DNA of 64,000 bases from Platynereis dumerilii (GCA_026936325.1 JAPTHN010000010.1:46646150-46710149); one strand, 5' to 3'. Shown: positions 47,021 through 58,960, counted from the first letter of the stretch. Program-made: numbers and translations. Notes: generated from the letters alone by a model not told the origin.

Positions 47021-49050
47021 GTCTCACAGAACTTTGTTACCAGCAGAAAATATCTAAAAAAAAAAAATACAAGCCCTCAGATGTGTATTGAAATAACTCA
47101 TGCGTTGTTTTTACTTAGCAGCTGTTGACACTGTGCAGTAAAGTAGATGTAACATATATCTTTGCATCTTCAGGTGACAGAATGCACACAAGATGATGTT
47201 ATTATGTTGCCATGTCTGTAAAGAAAGAAGTTCCTCAAATAGTCTTGTTGAACAGAAAATCTTACAATTGCACAATGCAAGTCAGAGTAAGAATATTTTA
47301 CAAAGGAAGTCCTGAAATTGAAGATTGACACTCACTGCATTCAATAAAAGAGGAATTTGCTACTCTTAAAATCTACACACTGTGAGCTACTGTGACACAT
47401 CTTGCAACAATGCTCATCTCAAAGCAAGCAGACATTGACAAAGAATCTTTCAAAGAGAATAAAAGATAGCAATATCCTTCCATTCAGTTACTTGGCTTTA
47501 TGCACAGATGCTGTGGGAATTGTGTCACACCTTCTCTAAATGTAATTTGCCAGTATTGTAGAAAAGGAATCGAAATACAACTGATTGTTACAGCTGTTAT
47601 TGTCCATATCTTGGCTGCCACAAGAAACTAGTATTGGGGAAATGTGGTCAATATATTCTCCATTGCTGTCATATGTTATTCTACACCGACTCACTTGTTT
47701 GATGTATTTATAAGAACAAGCTGATGATTGGACTCTTGTTCAGTAATCTTGCTTTAATTAACCTCAGCACATCTATACCAGTTCACTCAAGAAACCTTTA
47801 AAATGTTTGCCACAGATACAGCTTGATTGTAATTATACTGCTTGTCCTATCAACCTGATTATCTGAAATTAAGGAAGGGCTTTTAGGGACAGAATCGATA
47901 CAGGCTCGATAAGAGTCCATCACCCTATTAGGTTGATTAAAATGTAGCCCAGTAGGAGATCTGCTGCTTGTTAAGTCAAGTACATCATATCAACTGAACA
48001 GAATAGGAATTAGATACTGTAGATACCACAGAAAGACAATGTTTTGCTGATGGTGATGTCTATTTCCTGTAACACATTGAAGTGCTGACTCTTCTGCATT
48101 GAAGTGCTGACTCTTCTGCATTACAGGTGATTTCATTAGTACGTGATTATTAAGTTCTTGACACACCAAATACATCACATTTTTAGTTAGTCTGATTGGT
48201 TTAGAAACAACAGAACGTCACACATTTGATTTATCAAACGTAGTAACTGTTGGTTTAGCATTGATTCCTCACAACCAAGTGTGAATGACAAGAATCGCCT
48301 GCTAATGAAATCACCTGTAATGAAACTGTCACCAGTAATAGGTTGTGATCTCTAATCGGGTACAAAGATGTACTGAAAATCTGTCTTCAATAGTGCAGGA
48401 AGTCATAATGTTATACAAGACAAATTCATGTTGGTCAAATAACAAAGTGCTTTATAACTCAGCTGCTCAGAGAACATTTTATGTCCTCTTTAAATGGCAT
48501 AGCAGCCGTGGACTTGGTCAAACAAATTTGATATACATTATATTATATTATATTATCAGTTTCAACTTCAAGCAGATATCTGGTCACTTCGGATACTTTT
48601 CTTGATGTGTCAGAGAGGATGTAAAATAGCAAAAATGTACTTCTAGATCAGTGCAGTAATAGTTATTCCAAATAAATACCAAAACTTCTATCCATTGCCT
48701 TCCCGTAACCCCTTTTCATTGTAATGATGTATCATGTGTGAGTATAAAGGAGTGTGTATGGTGATAAAGCTTTTTAAAATCTTTTTTCCTTACCTATCTC
48801 TCATGCATTAATTAAATTACTTTGTGAGGATTATAAAGCATACATGATTCATGCTATGGTATTTGTTCACAGCTTCGCCTTTAAAGTGGATAAAAGAAAA
48901 TGCTTTGAACTATAGCACAGAACAGTGAGAACACTGAAACCTGTGAAAGCTGAGACTGAGAAATTGTCATTTAAGTGTTGATTAGCAGTCACTTTGTGGA
49001 TCTCTCATACAGCCATTAACACCCAGAATGGAGCATTCTGTTTATAGACT
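47021..49050 (+). other. Unit C tail, continued
   Basis: Host sequence aligned with unit B from about 25200 (for example CAGATGCTGTGGGAATTGTG in both). A 22-bp motif, CATTGAAGTGCTGACTCTTC plus TG, is tandemly doubled at 48076-48119. No supported gene. Confidence 0.45.
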
Positions 49051-49714
49051 AGAGCTTCCTGTAAATCAATGAGTTCTTCTCAACCATGGTCAGTGATTAA
49101 CTTTGGAAGGGAAGACGAGCCCGGACCTCTTGGCCCCTAGGACAACAGATTGTTGAGATTCCTGACTCACGGATGTTCTCTCTGTGACCTGTATAAGTCG
49201 GCAGTGTATACGTGACTTTTTGGCCATGTACGAGTAACAATGGAGTATCTATGATTCTAAGTTTCTTACCATAATATTAGTTGAAAATAAAACTTGACTC
49301 TTCAACTGCCACAACAATCCTTTTCCTTCAGATGAAACAGTGCTAAAAGTGGATTATTATAATCAAAGGAAGATATTATGATTAAATAATCTTGATTGGG
49401 TGGTCTCTTTTACATGATATCCCAGGAGTAAGAATTAGCCAAAGAAAGATATCGTACTCGGCTAACAATTTGCGCGGTCCCTTTAATTGTTGAATTTGGA
49501 TTACCATATAATTATACAGAGAAAGTTCTAGGCCAACCATTTGCCTCACTCGTTTTGATTTTTGTTTGTTGGATTACCATATAACAAACTGACTCCATTA
49601 TGACTTGAGTGCTTACATTTGTGGTCAGTTAATATTTTTGGATTACACTAAGCCAAGTAACTTCTACCTTGATCTTCATTACTCTACCTTGCCAAGGCAA
49701 TGGATACCAAGGAA

Positions 49715-49875
49715 ATGGATACCCAGGCTCACCTCACTGATGTCTCGGAATTAGCAGAAAGAAGAGACATTTGTCCAGAACCCAAGTCAGCTGCTGACAA
49801 AATCCTCTCGGACCTGAAATCCTCAAAGAGTTCAGCCACACAACGAAAGGTGGACCATCTCCACAAATTAGAAAG
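49715..49875 (+). CDS. Exon 1 of unit D gene copy
   Basis: Same exon: MDTQAHLTDVSELAERRDIC, PEPKSAADKILSDLKSSKSS, ATQRKVDHLHKLER, then GTTAGT donor. Here a second in-frame ATG lies 15 bases upstream (49700), made by a local repeat of the ATGGATACCAAG sequence; it would add MDTKE. I choose 49715 because it is the start shared by all four copies. The 161-nt length and phase are identical to B and C, and changes are largely silent, so this copy looks functional as far as it can be seen. Confidence 0.65.
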
Positions 49876-50045
49876 GTTAGTTACAATCTGCAGGGGCATT
49901 TCTTTTTCAGGGCATAATACTATGAAGCTCTTCTTCCTCTTTTTTTTTTCGTTGCTCTGGTATGCTCAGAATCGCCGGGTAGTTCAACCAATTTGTGAGG
50001 GGGCCTGCACAGTAATATTCACTCATTATGTGAAAGATACATGGC

Positions 50046-50442
50046 CAATTGTGCAGCGTACGTAAAACGTACGTAGCTCTTTCTTGTGAGTTTCGTACGT
50101 AAATTGGTTGTTTTCACGTATGAAATACGTACGAAAATCTACGTACGTAAAACATACGTAAATTTTTGTGTGGATTTCATGCATGTTAAGTTGGTTTTTG
50201 GGCTTTATCTTGACTTATTTGCTGATTTTTTTTTTAGATAGGCCAATTGAAGGTCTAAACTTAAACCATTTGTGATATCCATATTGCATTAAAATGGCCA
50301 AAGTAACTGAAATGCACCTGTGTGAAATTTTTATGAATTTGTACGAAATTCGTACGAAAATGTACGTACGTACTACGAATCGGCTTTTTTTGTGAGTTTC
50401 ATACATAGAATTTACCTACGTAATTCATACGCTGCACAATTG
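50046..50442. mobile_element. MITE packed with TACGTA palindromes
   Basis: Inverted ends CAATTGTGCAGCGTA, with further arm matching (TGTGAGTTTCRTACGTA and complement) over about 60 bp. The interior carries many TACGTACGT and CGTACG motifs. Unit C near 27905 lacks it. Target duplication is not clear. No coding frame. Confidence 0.75.
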
Positions 50443-51669
50443 CTAGTGTACCCAAAATGCATTGCTCACCAAAAAAAATATAAGCATAAAAGTTCAGAAG
50501 TCATAATCTCAGCAAGGATGTGTTCAGAAGAAAGCAAAGCATGGTGATGGAGCTGAAAAGGGAAAGAAAAAACTTTATGGCACCCTTAATTGCAGCCTTC
50601 CATGTTGCTACAATTTCCTTATCACTTTGATGCCAGCCGTGTGCTAATGAGCTTCGTCACATCCATTTTGTCAAGGCCTATTTTTATGATTATATGTGTC
50701 AGATTGTTACAAATTCATGTCCTTTATTCTTTTGGGAGGATCAAGAGATAATATAATATATTTCCATGCTACCTCATTTGTAAATGATCTTTTGAAGAAA
50801 AAACATTGCAAAACAAAATGACGTATGTGCTATATACTTTTGATGTAAAACAGCTGTTCGTTTTTATTGAAAAATGAACTACACTTTCTTTACAGCAACT
50901 TTTGAAAAGTCATAACATGATGTCAGGGAAAAATGTGATGAATGTTATTAATATAATAACGTAAGGGATGTATAAAATGAGCAGCTAGTGAAAGCTTTGT
51001 TGATCGGCTATATAATAATATACAATTGCACAAATAATTGCCATATATAGAGATTACAGTTACTATAAGCTCTCAGATGTTATTAGCTTTGGATCAGCGG
51101 GATAATTAGTAGGTTGTTGATTACACAGTGGGAGTGAGAGGAAAAATATGTATCTCCAGGTATCCATATGCAATTAGAAAGGCAATGATGATGGTATAGA
51201 GTAATCTACTTTCTTAATTGTGGTGTATACTATGACATGGTATAGTATTTCTTAATTGTGTTACTTTCTGCTGTTTCCATTTGGTCTTCTTGCACTGTAA
51301 GAGCAGCTGTATTACTCTTAAGGTAGACTGTGTTTAACTTTAAGAAGTTGGGATGCAAGATTCTATATACCCTAATCTTTATTACACTGTAGCTGTAAGA
51401 TCGTATTTGATGACAAAAATGCCTCATTAATTTTGAATGCACTATAAGGGGAGGATGAAAACCTTACTCATACAAAGTTGTCAGGAACCCATGATTTTGC
51501 AAATATGAAATACAAAAGAAAACTAATTGATGATATGAAATAACTTTGCATGCAGAGTATGGTCCAAGTTTAGTGTTTTCAAGATGAATTTGAGTTAAGG
51601 CTTAGCATTCAGGAGCAGCAAAACAGATTGCAATTAGTCCACATTTCCTTCCCTTTGCTTCCTAATGAG

Positions 51670-51693
51670 GAAAAAGCCACTGGGGATTTATAG
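51670..51693 (+). other. 24-nt micro-exon candidate, unit D
   Basis: Same pyrimidine tract and AATGAG as unit C; ends ATAG followed by GTAATT. In exon 1 phase it reads KKPLGIY. In another phase it would contain TAG, so only the exon 1 phase is open in all copies. Confidence 0.4.
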
Positions 51694-53330
51694 GTAATTC
51701 TTGCAGATGATGGAACTTCCTCAGATCTGAATGGTAGTGTCATAAGTGGCCTTGTCTACTCTAACTCCATGATAAAAATGTGTATATTTTGTATTCTTTC
51801 ATTGTAATCAAAATATCATTTAGATATTTCTCATATGTGGAACAAATCTCTCCCATCCAACTGTGCATAGAATAGGTTATAGAGTGGCGTTAGTGTGTTC
51901 AAGCTGTATATAAAAAATGTTTGTCATGTGATGCCAAATTACATTTGTGCAATTTAGTACTTTGTGAACAGAGATATGCTTGTTGTGTTTGAGAATGGAA
52001 ATCGATTAGTGGAATAACTTAAAAAGTGAAATTAATGTTTCTGCTCACATCACTGCATCTTGAGTAAAAATTCATTTTCATGCTAAATTCAAGCTATGTG
52101 TATTATTCAATAGGCAACTGTAATACCAGGAAATCGTCCTTCAGGGCAAAACATTACCCTTGGTCACTGACAACTAGATTATATCAACATAAGTGTCAAA
52201 ATTGATGGATGGCTCACTTGGGAGCAATGCTATTTTGTTTTATAGGAATCAAATGGCACAATTACATTACTTACCAAGAACTGTCGTTCGAAAATGTCTG
52301 CATATGAGCCATTAAGCTGGATACTATTGAAATATTCAGATATTCCCTTGGCAAATTGCTGTTGAAAGTGGTCGTATATGATTTGGTTGATGTCAATGGT
52401 GCTTACAAGAGCAATATAATATTATGACACAACGAATAATGACCTTATTCACATGAATTATTATGAAGGTAAGTAGGCCAACATAGTAAAAATTTCATAA
52501 TATTTAAATTTTTAATTCAGTCTACCTACGATTTCTCAAAAATGCCTGATTTGCTTTTTCAGATAACAAAAAACTCAATCGCCAAGATTGAAAAAAAAAA
52601 CAACACAAGAATAGTTCATCATACTATCTTCACAGGCGTTTTATAAAATTATCTTGAAAAAAAAACAACAACCATTATCGTAACCTTTATTGCATGCAAC
52701 GGCAATCTACCGTGAGGCTGCCATTATGTGAGAATCTTTGATTTCATTTTCTTATGAATGGCTCTATCACAATTATATTTTTGCTACATTAATTTCATGT
52801 GAGGGTGAACATAATGTAATGTGCAGATTGAAGCTACAGTTTAAAGGGAATTTCTTCATGATAATTTAACAAATTACTGTTGTGATATTACAAGCTGGAT
52901 CTAAGGGTCTTCCAGAAAAGGTCTTTTTTTGTTTGATGGGCATATTTCCTTTAAAATGGCATTGTGATGATGTTTACGGCAGGAACGAGCACACCTTTTC
53001 ATTCTATGCGGCCGCTGATTGGTAGAAGGCCTCAAGGGATTATCAGGAAATGCCGGTGATTGGGAGAGCAGCCTTTGATCCAGTGCAGATTGTATATTAT
53101 GACCATAAATCTCTGATGTATTAGTCATTATCAATTTATTACTGATTTTCAACTGAGATGCAAGTTGCTCTGAACAATTTCACCTGTGTTGTATCAATAT
53201 GAGTGCTTATTTACACTTCGAAAGTTTGTTTGACACTGGGTCAAATGATCCAGCATACAGACTCAAATTATCTAGCATACACGAGGGAGCCTTCTCACTT
53301 TTCTTTACGAGCCAAACAATTTTAAGTATT

Positions 53331-53447
53331 AGTTATATACCTCATTGTCGGGTTCTAACATGCATTTTTGTCAGTTAGATCCCGACCGGTGGGAGGGATC
53401 TAACTGACAAAAATGCATGTTAGAACCCGACAATGAGGTATCTAACT
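53331..53447. repeat. Hairpin with 53-bp arms and 11-nt loop
   Basis: Arms 53331-53383 and 53395-53447 match with one mismatch (CTCATTGTCGGGTTCTAACA and TGCATTTTTGTCAGTTAGAT in order). A diverged third copy of the arm (GGGTGCTAACATGCAAAACT then GTCAGTTAGATACC) lies at 53558-53598. Possibly a tiny inverted-repeat element or a template-switch product. Confidence 0.85.
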
Positions 53448-54051
53448 GATTTAGACATCATATGCTACTTCTATTATACCTTTTAACTTTAAATTTTTGC
53501 AAAATAAACAATAATCTGATTGTTTGTTTGCTGTTATTAATAGTGTTAATCCTTAACTGGGTGCTAACATGCAAAACTGTCAGTTAGATACCAGCTTTTC
53601 CAATGGTATTTTGGTGATGTCTAAAATACAATTTTATACTTCAAAGCACATTCACTAGAGTGTTTAATTGATACTTTCCTGTTCATGATCAGTCTGCTGT
53701 AAATTTTTATAAGAGAGAAGTCGAGGAGTATATAATTTCTTCCTGCAGTTCTGCAGTTCTGCAAAAAACTGCAGAATTCTGTAGAAAACTGCAGAATTCT
53801 GCAATTCTGCAAAAAACTGCAGAATTCTGCAAAAAACTGCAGAATTCTGCAGAAAACTGCAGAATTCTGCAGGAAACTGCAGAATTCTGCAGGAAACTGC
53901 AGAATTCTGCAGATTCAAAAAAATCTGCAAAAAACTGCAGAATTCTGCAGAAATTCTGCAGTTCAGCAAAAAACTGCAGGAAGCTTCAGAATTCTGCAGT
54001 TCTGCTGCTCCCCGCATGATTTCTGAACCTCTGTTACTTCCTCCAGTGTAT

Positions 54052-55495
54052 TGCATCTGTACAGTTCAGACCTCTTTGACATTGAGCTTGCCGCTACCAA
54101 GGAAACATTGATTTGGGGGGTTGGTTTGGGGGGTTGTGATTTGGGGGGTCGGGGTTTTGGTAGTCCTCTGTCACTGCAGCGTTTCTAAAAAGTTTCTGCA
54201 GCAAAATCTGTAATTCTGTAGGAGATATGCAGCCTGGGAGGTTTTATGCAGTTCTGTAAAAAACTGCAGAATTCTGCAGAAAACTGCAGAATTCTGCAGG
54301 AAACTGCAGAATTCTGCAGGAAACTGCAGAATTCTGCAGTTTCAAAAAAATCTGCAAAAAACTGCAGAATTCTGCAAAAAACTGCAGAATTCTGCAAAAA
54401 ACTGCAGAATTCTGCAGTTTCAAAAAAAATCTGCAGGAAGCCTCAGAATTCTGCAGTTTCAAAAAATCTGCAGGAAGCTTCAGAATTCTGCAGTTCTGCT
54501 GCTCCCTGCCACCAGTGTAATGCATCTGTACAGTTCAGATCTCTTTGACATTGAGCTTGCCGCTACCAAGGAAACATTGATTTGGGGGGTTGGTTTGGGG
54601 GGTTGTGATTTGGGGGGTCGGGGTTTTGGTAGTCCTCTGTCACTGCAGCGTTTCTAAAAAGTTTCTGCAGCAAAATCTGTAATTCTGTAGGAGATATGCA
54701 GCCTGGGAGGTTTTATGCAGTTCTGTAAAAAACTGCAGAATTCTGCAGGAAACTGCAGAATTCTGCAGTTTCAAAAAAATCTGCAAAAAACTGCAGAATT
54801 CTGCAGAAAACTGCAGAATTCTGCAGTTCTGCAAAAAACTGCAGAATTCTGCAAAAAACTGCAGAATTCTGCAAAAAACTGCAGAATTCTGCAGTTTCAA
54901 AAAAAATCTGCAGGAAGCCTCAGAATTCTGCAGTTTCAAAAAAATCTGCAGGAAGCTTCAGAATTCTGCAGTTCTGCTGTTCCCTGCCACCAGTGTAATG
55001 CATCTGTACAGTTCAGACCTCTTTGACATTGAGCTTGCCGCTACCAAGGAAACATTGATTTGGGGGGTTGGTTTGGGGGGTTGTGATTTGGGGGGTCGGG
55101 GTTTTGGTAGTCCTCTGTCACTGCAGCGTTTCTAAAAAGTTTCTGCAGCAAAATCTGTAATTCTGTAGGAGATATGCAGCCTGGGAGGTTTTATGCAGTT
55201 CTGTAAAAAACTGCAGAATTCTGCAGAAAACTGCAGAATTCTGCAAAAAACTGCAGAATTCTGCAGGAAACTGCAGAATTCTGCAGTTTCAAAAAAATCT
55301 GCAAAAAACTGCAGAATTCTGCAAAAAACTGCAGAATTCTGCAGAAAACTGCAGAATTCTGCAGTTCTGCAAAAAACTGCAGAATTCTGCAGTTTCAAAA
55401 AATCTGCAAAAAACTGCAGAATTCTGCAGGAAGCTGCAGAATTCTGCAGGAAGCTGCAGAATTCTGCAGTTCTGTTGCACATTCTGCAGTTCTAC
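54052..55495. repeat. Higher-order tandem repeat, three copies of about 475 bp
   Basis: Copies start at 54052, 54521 and 54999 with TGCATCTGTACAGTTCAGA. Each has a unique-like part with a G-rich tract, then a run of CTGCAGAATTC units whose number varies. The unique parts are almost identical between copies, so the amplification is recent. Confidence 0.9.
54115..54154 (+). other. G-quadruplex-capable tract (first of three)
   Basis: Three runs of six G and one of four G, separated by 2 to 9 bases, meet the usual pattern for an intramolecular G-quadruplex. Equivalent tracts lie at 54584-54623 and 55062-55101. Confidence 0.8.
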
Positions 55496-55499
55496 CAGG

Positions 55500-56345
55500 C
55501 AGCAGTATGTGGAATGACATATTTGCGAGCACACTGATCGCCGAAAAAATTGCAAAAAGAAACAACAATGGACGAATACTGACTACTGTATTAAATAGCC
55601 CTGGTTGCAGAGTACCTGAAACTTTTTTCGGAATGAAATTTGGTTGAGAATTGACCGAGCAGAGAGGCAAAACGTCCATGGAAGTTTAATTTTGACAGAG
55701 CACTGTCAGCAGCTTATGGATTGCCGTTTTTGCGAGCACACTGATCGCCGAAAAAAGAGCCGTATGGCAAAAAGAAACAACGACGGACAAAGACTGACTA
55801 CTGTATTAAATAGCCCTGGTTGCAGAGTACCTGAAACTTTTTTCGGAATGAAATTTGGTTGAGAATTGACCGAGCAGAGAGGCAAAACGTCCATGGAAGT
55901 TTAATTTTGACAGAGCACTGTCAGCAGTTTGTGGATTGCCATTTTTGCGAGCACACTGATCGCCGAAAAAAGAGCCGTATGGCAAAAAGAAACGACGACG
56001 GACAAAGACTGAATACTGTATTAAATAGCCCTGGTTGCAGAGTACCTGAAACTTTTTTCAGAATGAAATTTGGTTGAGAATTGACCGAGCAGAGAGGCGA
56101 AACGTCCATGGAAGTTTATTTTGATAGATCACTGTCAGCAGTTTGTAAAATGACATTTTTGCGATCTGACCGATCGCCGAAAAAGTGGCCTTACGGCGAA
56201 AAGAAACAACGACGGACAAAGACTGACTACAGTAATCAATAGACCTGGTTCTGCGGTACCTGAAACTTTTTTCTGAATGAATTTTGGTTGAGAATTGGCC
56301 GAGCAGAGAGGCAAAACGTCCATGGAAGTTTACAGCAGTTTGTAA
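55500..56345. repeat. 215-bp tandem repeat, about four copies
   Basis: The marker GAGAATTGRCCGAGCAGAG recurs at 55646, 55861, 56076 and 56290, a period of 214-215 bp. Each copy includes GATCGCCGAAAAA and CAAAACGTCCATGGAAGTTT. A 72-codon frame reappears per copy (NVHGSLILTEHCQQ), but the period is not a multiple of three, so it is most likely chance. Confidence 0.9.
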
Positions 56346-56692
56346 AATGAAATTTTTGCGATCCCACTTGTTTTCCTCACAGTCCTCATTCTTGTATAGG
56401 CAGAACTGCAGAATTCGCAGAACTTACTACAGAACTGCAGAATTTATTACTGAACTGCAGAATTCTGCAGCTTCCTGCAGAATTCTGCAGCTTCCTGCAG
56501 AATTCTGCAGCTTCCTGCAGAATTCTGCAGTTTCCTACAGAACTGCAGAATTTTTTGCAGAACTGCAGAATTCTGCAGTTTTCTGCAGAATTCTGCAGGA
56601 AACTGCAGAACTGCAGAATTTTCTGCAGAATTGCAGAATTCTGCAGGAAACTGCAGAATTCTGCAGTTTTATGCAGGTGCAGGAAGAAATTT

Positions 56693-58960
56693 AAGTGTAC
56701 TGGAGAAGTCTCTGATCCATTGAAGAATAGGCCTATATCTATGCTTATAATGATTTAGTGTATCATTTGTCCTTTCAATATCATGACAACTTTGATATTG
56801 ATATCTGATTAAAGCCCATGACGGTCTGTGTGTGGTGTGATCTGCGATATATCATGTGAGTGATATTTATCACTCTGCAGGTTTATTTGTCCCTCAGCAG
56901 ATTCATATGATATAGAATACACATGGGAACCATTCCACTTTATGAGCAACAAATTTGACAAATTACATTATACACTTCAAAGCGAATTCCTGAATCCTGA
57001 ATCTGAAAGTGTACCCGTATATAATGTCTATATATCCATTCTAATGCTTGTAAAATTAATCATCAGCTACTTTGATCAAACAGTATACCTAAGGGTTAGC
57101 AAACTTCACATTTTCCATTAGCATGTATATATGCTCAAATTTCAAAGCGTAAGGCCTACCTTTTTAGCTAATAACAACAGTCTTTGTCAATGGATAGCAC
57201 AGCATCCAAAATCTTGCTGATATGTTTCCTCAGCTTTATGTTTTATGAATGTGAAGATGAATTCCTAGAAGAGTATTGTCAGATAAATGCTTGCTATCGA
57301 AGCAAACAAGCAAATAAGCAAGCATTGGCACCCAATGCAATCTGTATGCTTCCCACTTCCTTTTACTGGTATTCTATTCCACAAACATTTCACCAGTTGT
57401 TACCAACATTTGAATGCTGTTTTAAAGAAACTCTTCACACTCAACATGAGGCACAACATGCCCAAATGATGCCCTAAAATTGAAATGGAAGAATCTAACT
57501 GCATCCTTTATTGCAATCCCTCAGGGTGCGTTCAAATTAGTGCGGTGTTTTGATGTCTGGTATCACGCTGAGATTGCAGCATGTTTTATGCATGGACACC
57601 ATCATTGTCATGAATTGAGTTTCATTTGAGCTTGCATCTGAAAATGTAAAGCTGAATCCAGCATAAATTCCAGTAAAGGAAAAATATTTTCAGCAAACAT
57701 AAAATATCAGTGGGAAATCACAGGTGATTCAAAGTCTTCTTGCATCAAAAATTGAACTTTACAATTTAGTCACAAAGAAAATGTTTGAAAAAGATTCTTC
57801 ACAGTGGTATTGAGAAACTATCTAAATTTGGCACAGCAAAAGCTGGTTTTGTCTCACAAAAGTCAACTTGGGTTTTTTCACAGCACCAAGAAAAATGGTT
57901 GATTAAACGATAGCACTTATTTTCAAATATTATCTGATGTGTTGTGTTATCAGAAGTGGATATATGATGCATATACCAAGAAGATTGGCACACTACGATG
58001 CATGCGGCACAAAAAAGGTTTGCCCTACATAGGCCTACATGACATGTATAAATTTGCAAAAGTGAAAATATTCTGCTTCAAAGTAATATGCTTCGGAAGA
58101 TAATACTCAAGAAACTGGCTCCTAACACACCAAATGTTTAATTCCTCATGTTAATGCTGAAATTTTGTTAGCTTGACATTTATATATATCAAGTTTTCCT
58201 CATGCAGGACACTGTAGTCCCAGATGTATAATTTTGAGTGAGTATCTGAGTGTAAGGAAGAGTCCCCTGAGCGTCACCAGTGATGGAAATGGGGGGAGCT
58301 CACTCCCCTGATCAGAAAACTGGTTGAGCTCTTAACTGCTACACCACCCCAATGATCAATGTTGTAAGTACAATTTCCTGTTCACTTTCTCAGTCCGCCA
58401 GGTACTATTAGACAAAATTATACTCTGGTGGCCCAGAATTATTTACCTTTTAGAAATTTTGAAAGGTGTCACCTATACATAAATAACACAAGTAGAGTTA
58501 ATCATTCCAAGTGATGTATGCATGAAGCTTACTGAAACAAAAAAAAAGGGTTTCCAAAATGTCCGTTCGCTGGGCTTGTGGTGTTGCATTTAAGTAACCT
58601 CTTTAGTATTTAACCAATAAAGATTGTGCTTCAGTGTCACAAATAAAATATGAAAAATGCCACATCAATTCCTTTGTGTGACTTTCTTTTTTAAAGAAGA
58701 CTGAATATATCAGAACTTCAGCAGGTCTATGAGCATGCAATTTGGAGCTTCCTATGAATAAATTTGCATTTAAATAAGCCTTTAGTCCTCTTCTTATCAT
58801 CTAGCCAAGTCAATTATTTAGAACCTTAATTTGATAAATATAAAAAAAGATGTTGATGCCAGGTTTAAAGGGCTGTAATGGCCATCTTCTCAATAAAAAG
58901 TTGTTGTGTGCCTTACCGTCTTCCGGCTTTTGGCTTCTTCAAATCACTTTCCTAATACAT
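56693..58960 (+). other. Unit D host sequence
   Basis: Aligns with unit C at 32440-32665 and 38634-38745. Contains a tRNA-like SINE remnant at about 58238-58350. No gene recognised. Confidence 0.45.
58238..58350 (-). mobile_element. tRNA-derived SINE remnant, reverse strand
   Basis: On the reverse strand it begins GGGGTGGTGTAGCAGTTAAG, with TGGTGTAGCAG fitting a pol III A box (58336-58346). About 35 nt on, only a degenerate B-box-like stretch is seen. Best read as an old SINE head, not a tRNA gene. Confidence 0.4.

Larger units (their letters stand above)
26970..49050 (+). repeat. Tandem unit C of the array
   Basis: Third unit, about 22 kb because of many insertions. Landmarks: exon 1 (27587-27747), conserved intron block (28481-28522), micro-exon candidate (28956-28979) and C-tract exon candidate (45107-45326). 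The donor after exon 1 (GTTAGTTACAATCTGC) and intron sequence match unit D better than A or B. Confidence 0.75.
49876..53330 (+). other. Intron-like sequence of unit D
   Basis: Apart from the MITE at 50046-50442, this aligns with unit C 27748-30860. It holds the conserved intron block, the micro-exon candidate and, near 51970, the empty site of the unit C foldback element. No other gene. Confidence 0.55.
53734..56692. repeat. Composite satellite-like element of CTGCAGAATTC units
   Basis: Bounded by a 14-bp inverted pair AATTTCTTCCTGCA (53734-53747 and 56679-56692). Inside lie tens of copies of CTGCAGAATTCTGCAG, a 16-bp perfect palindrome, joined by AAAA, GGAA or TTTCAAAAAAAT spacers; a higher-order repeat of about 475 bp in three copies; a 215-bp tandem array; and a final stretch of the short units in which the GGAA-type spacers are mostly seen as the complement. 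Long open frames on both strands merely translate the repeats (NSAENCRILQ and kin) and are not genes. Confidence 0.85.

Noticed and set aside
55644-56323. Repeated 62-72 residue frames in the 215-bp array
   Set aside because: The period is not a multiple of three, the frames lack a consistent ATG, and they occur on both strands.
53734-56692. CRISPR-like array of short repeats
   Set aside because: Spacers are not unique, the context is eukaryotic, and no cas-like gene is present.
54246-56694. Long open frames on both strands of the CTGCAGAATTC arrays
   Set aside because: They only translate the short repeat in several frames and both strands, have repeat-dictated composition, and change with copy number.
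58238-58350. Functional tRNA gene
   Set aside because: Only an A-box-like half is recognisable; the B box and cloverleaf do not form.
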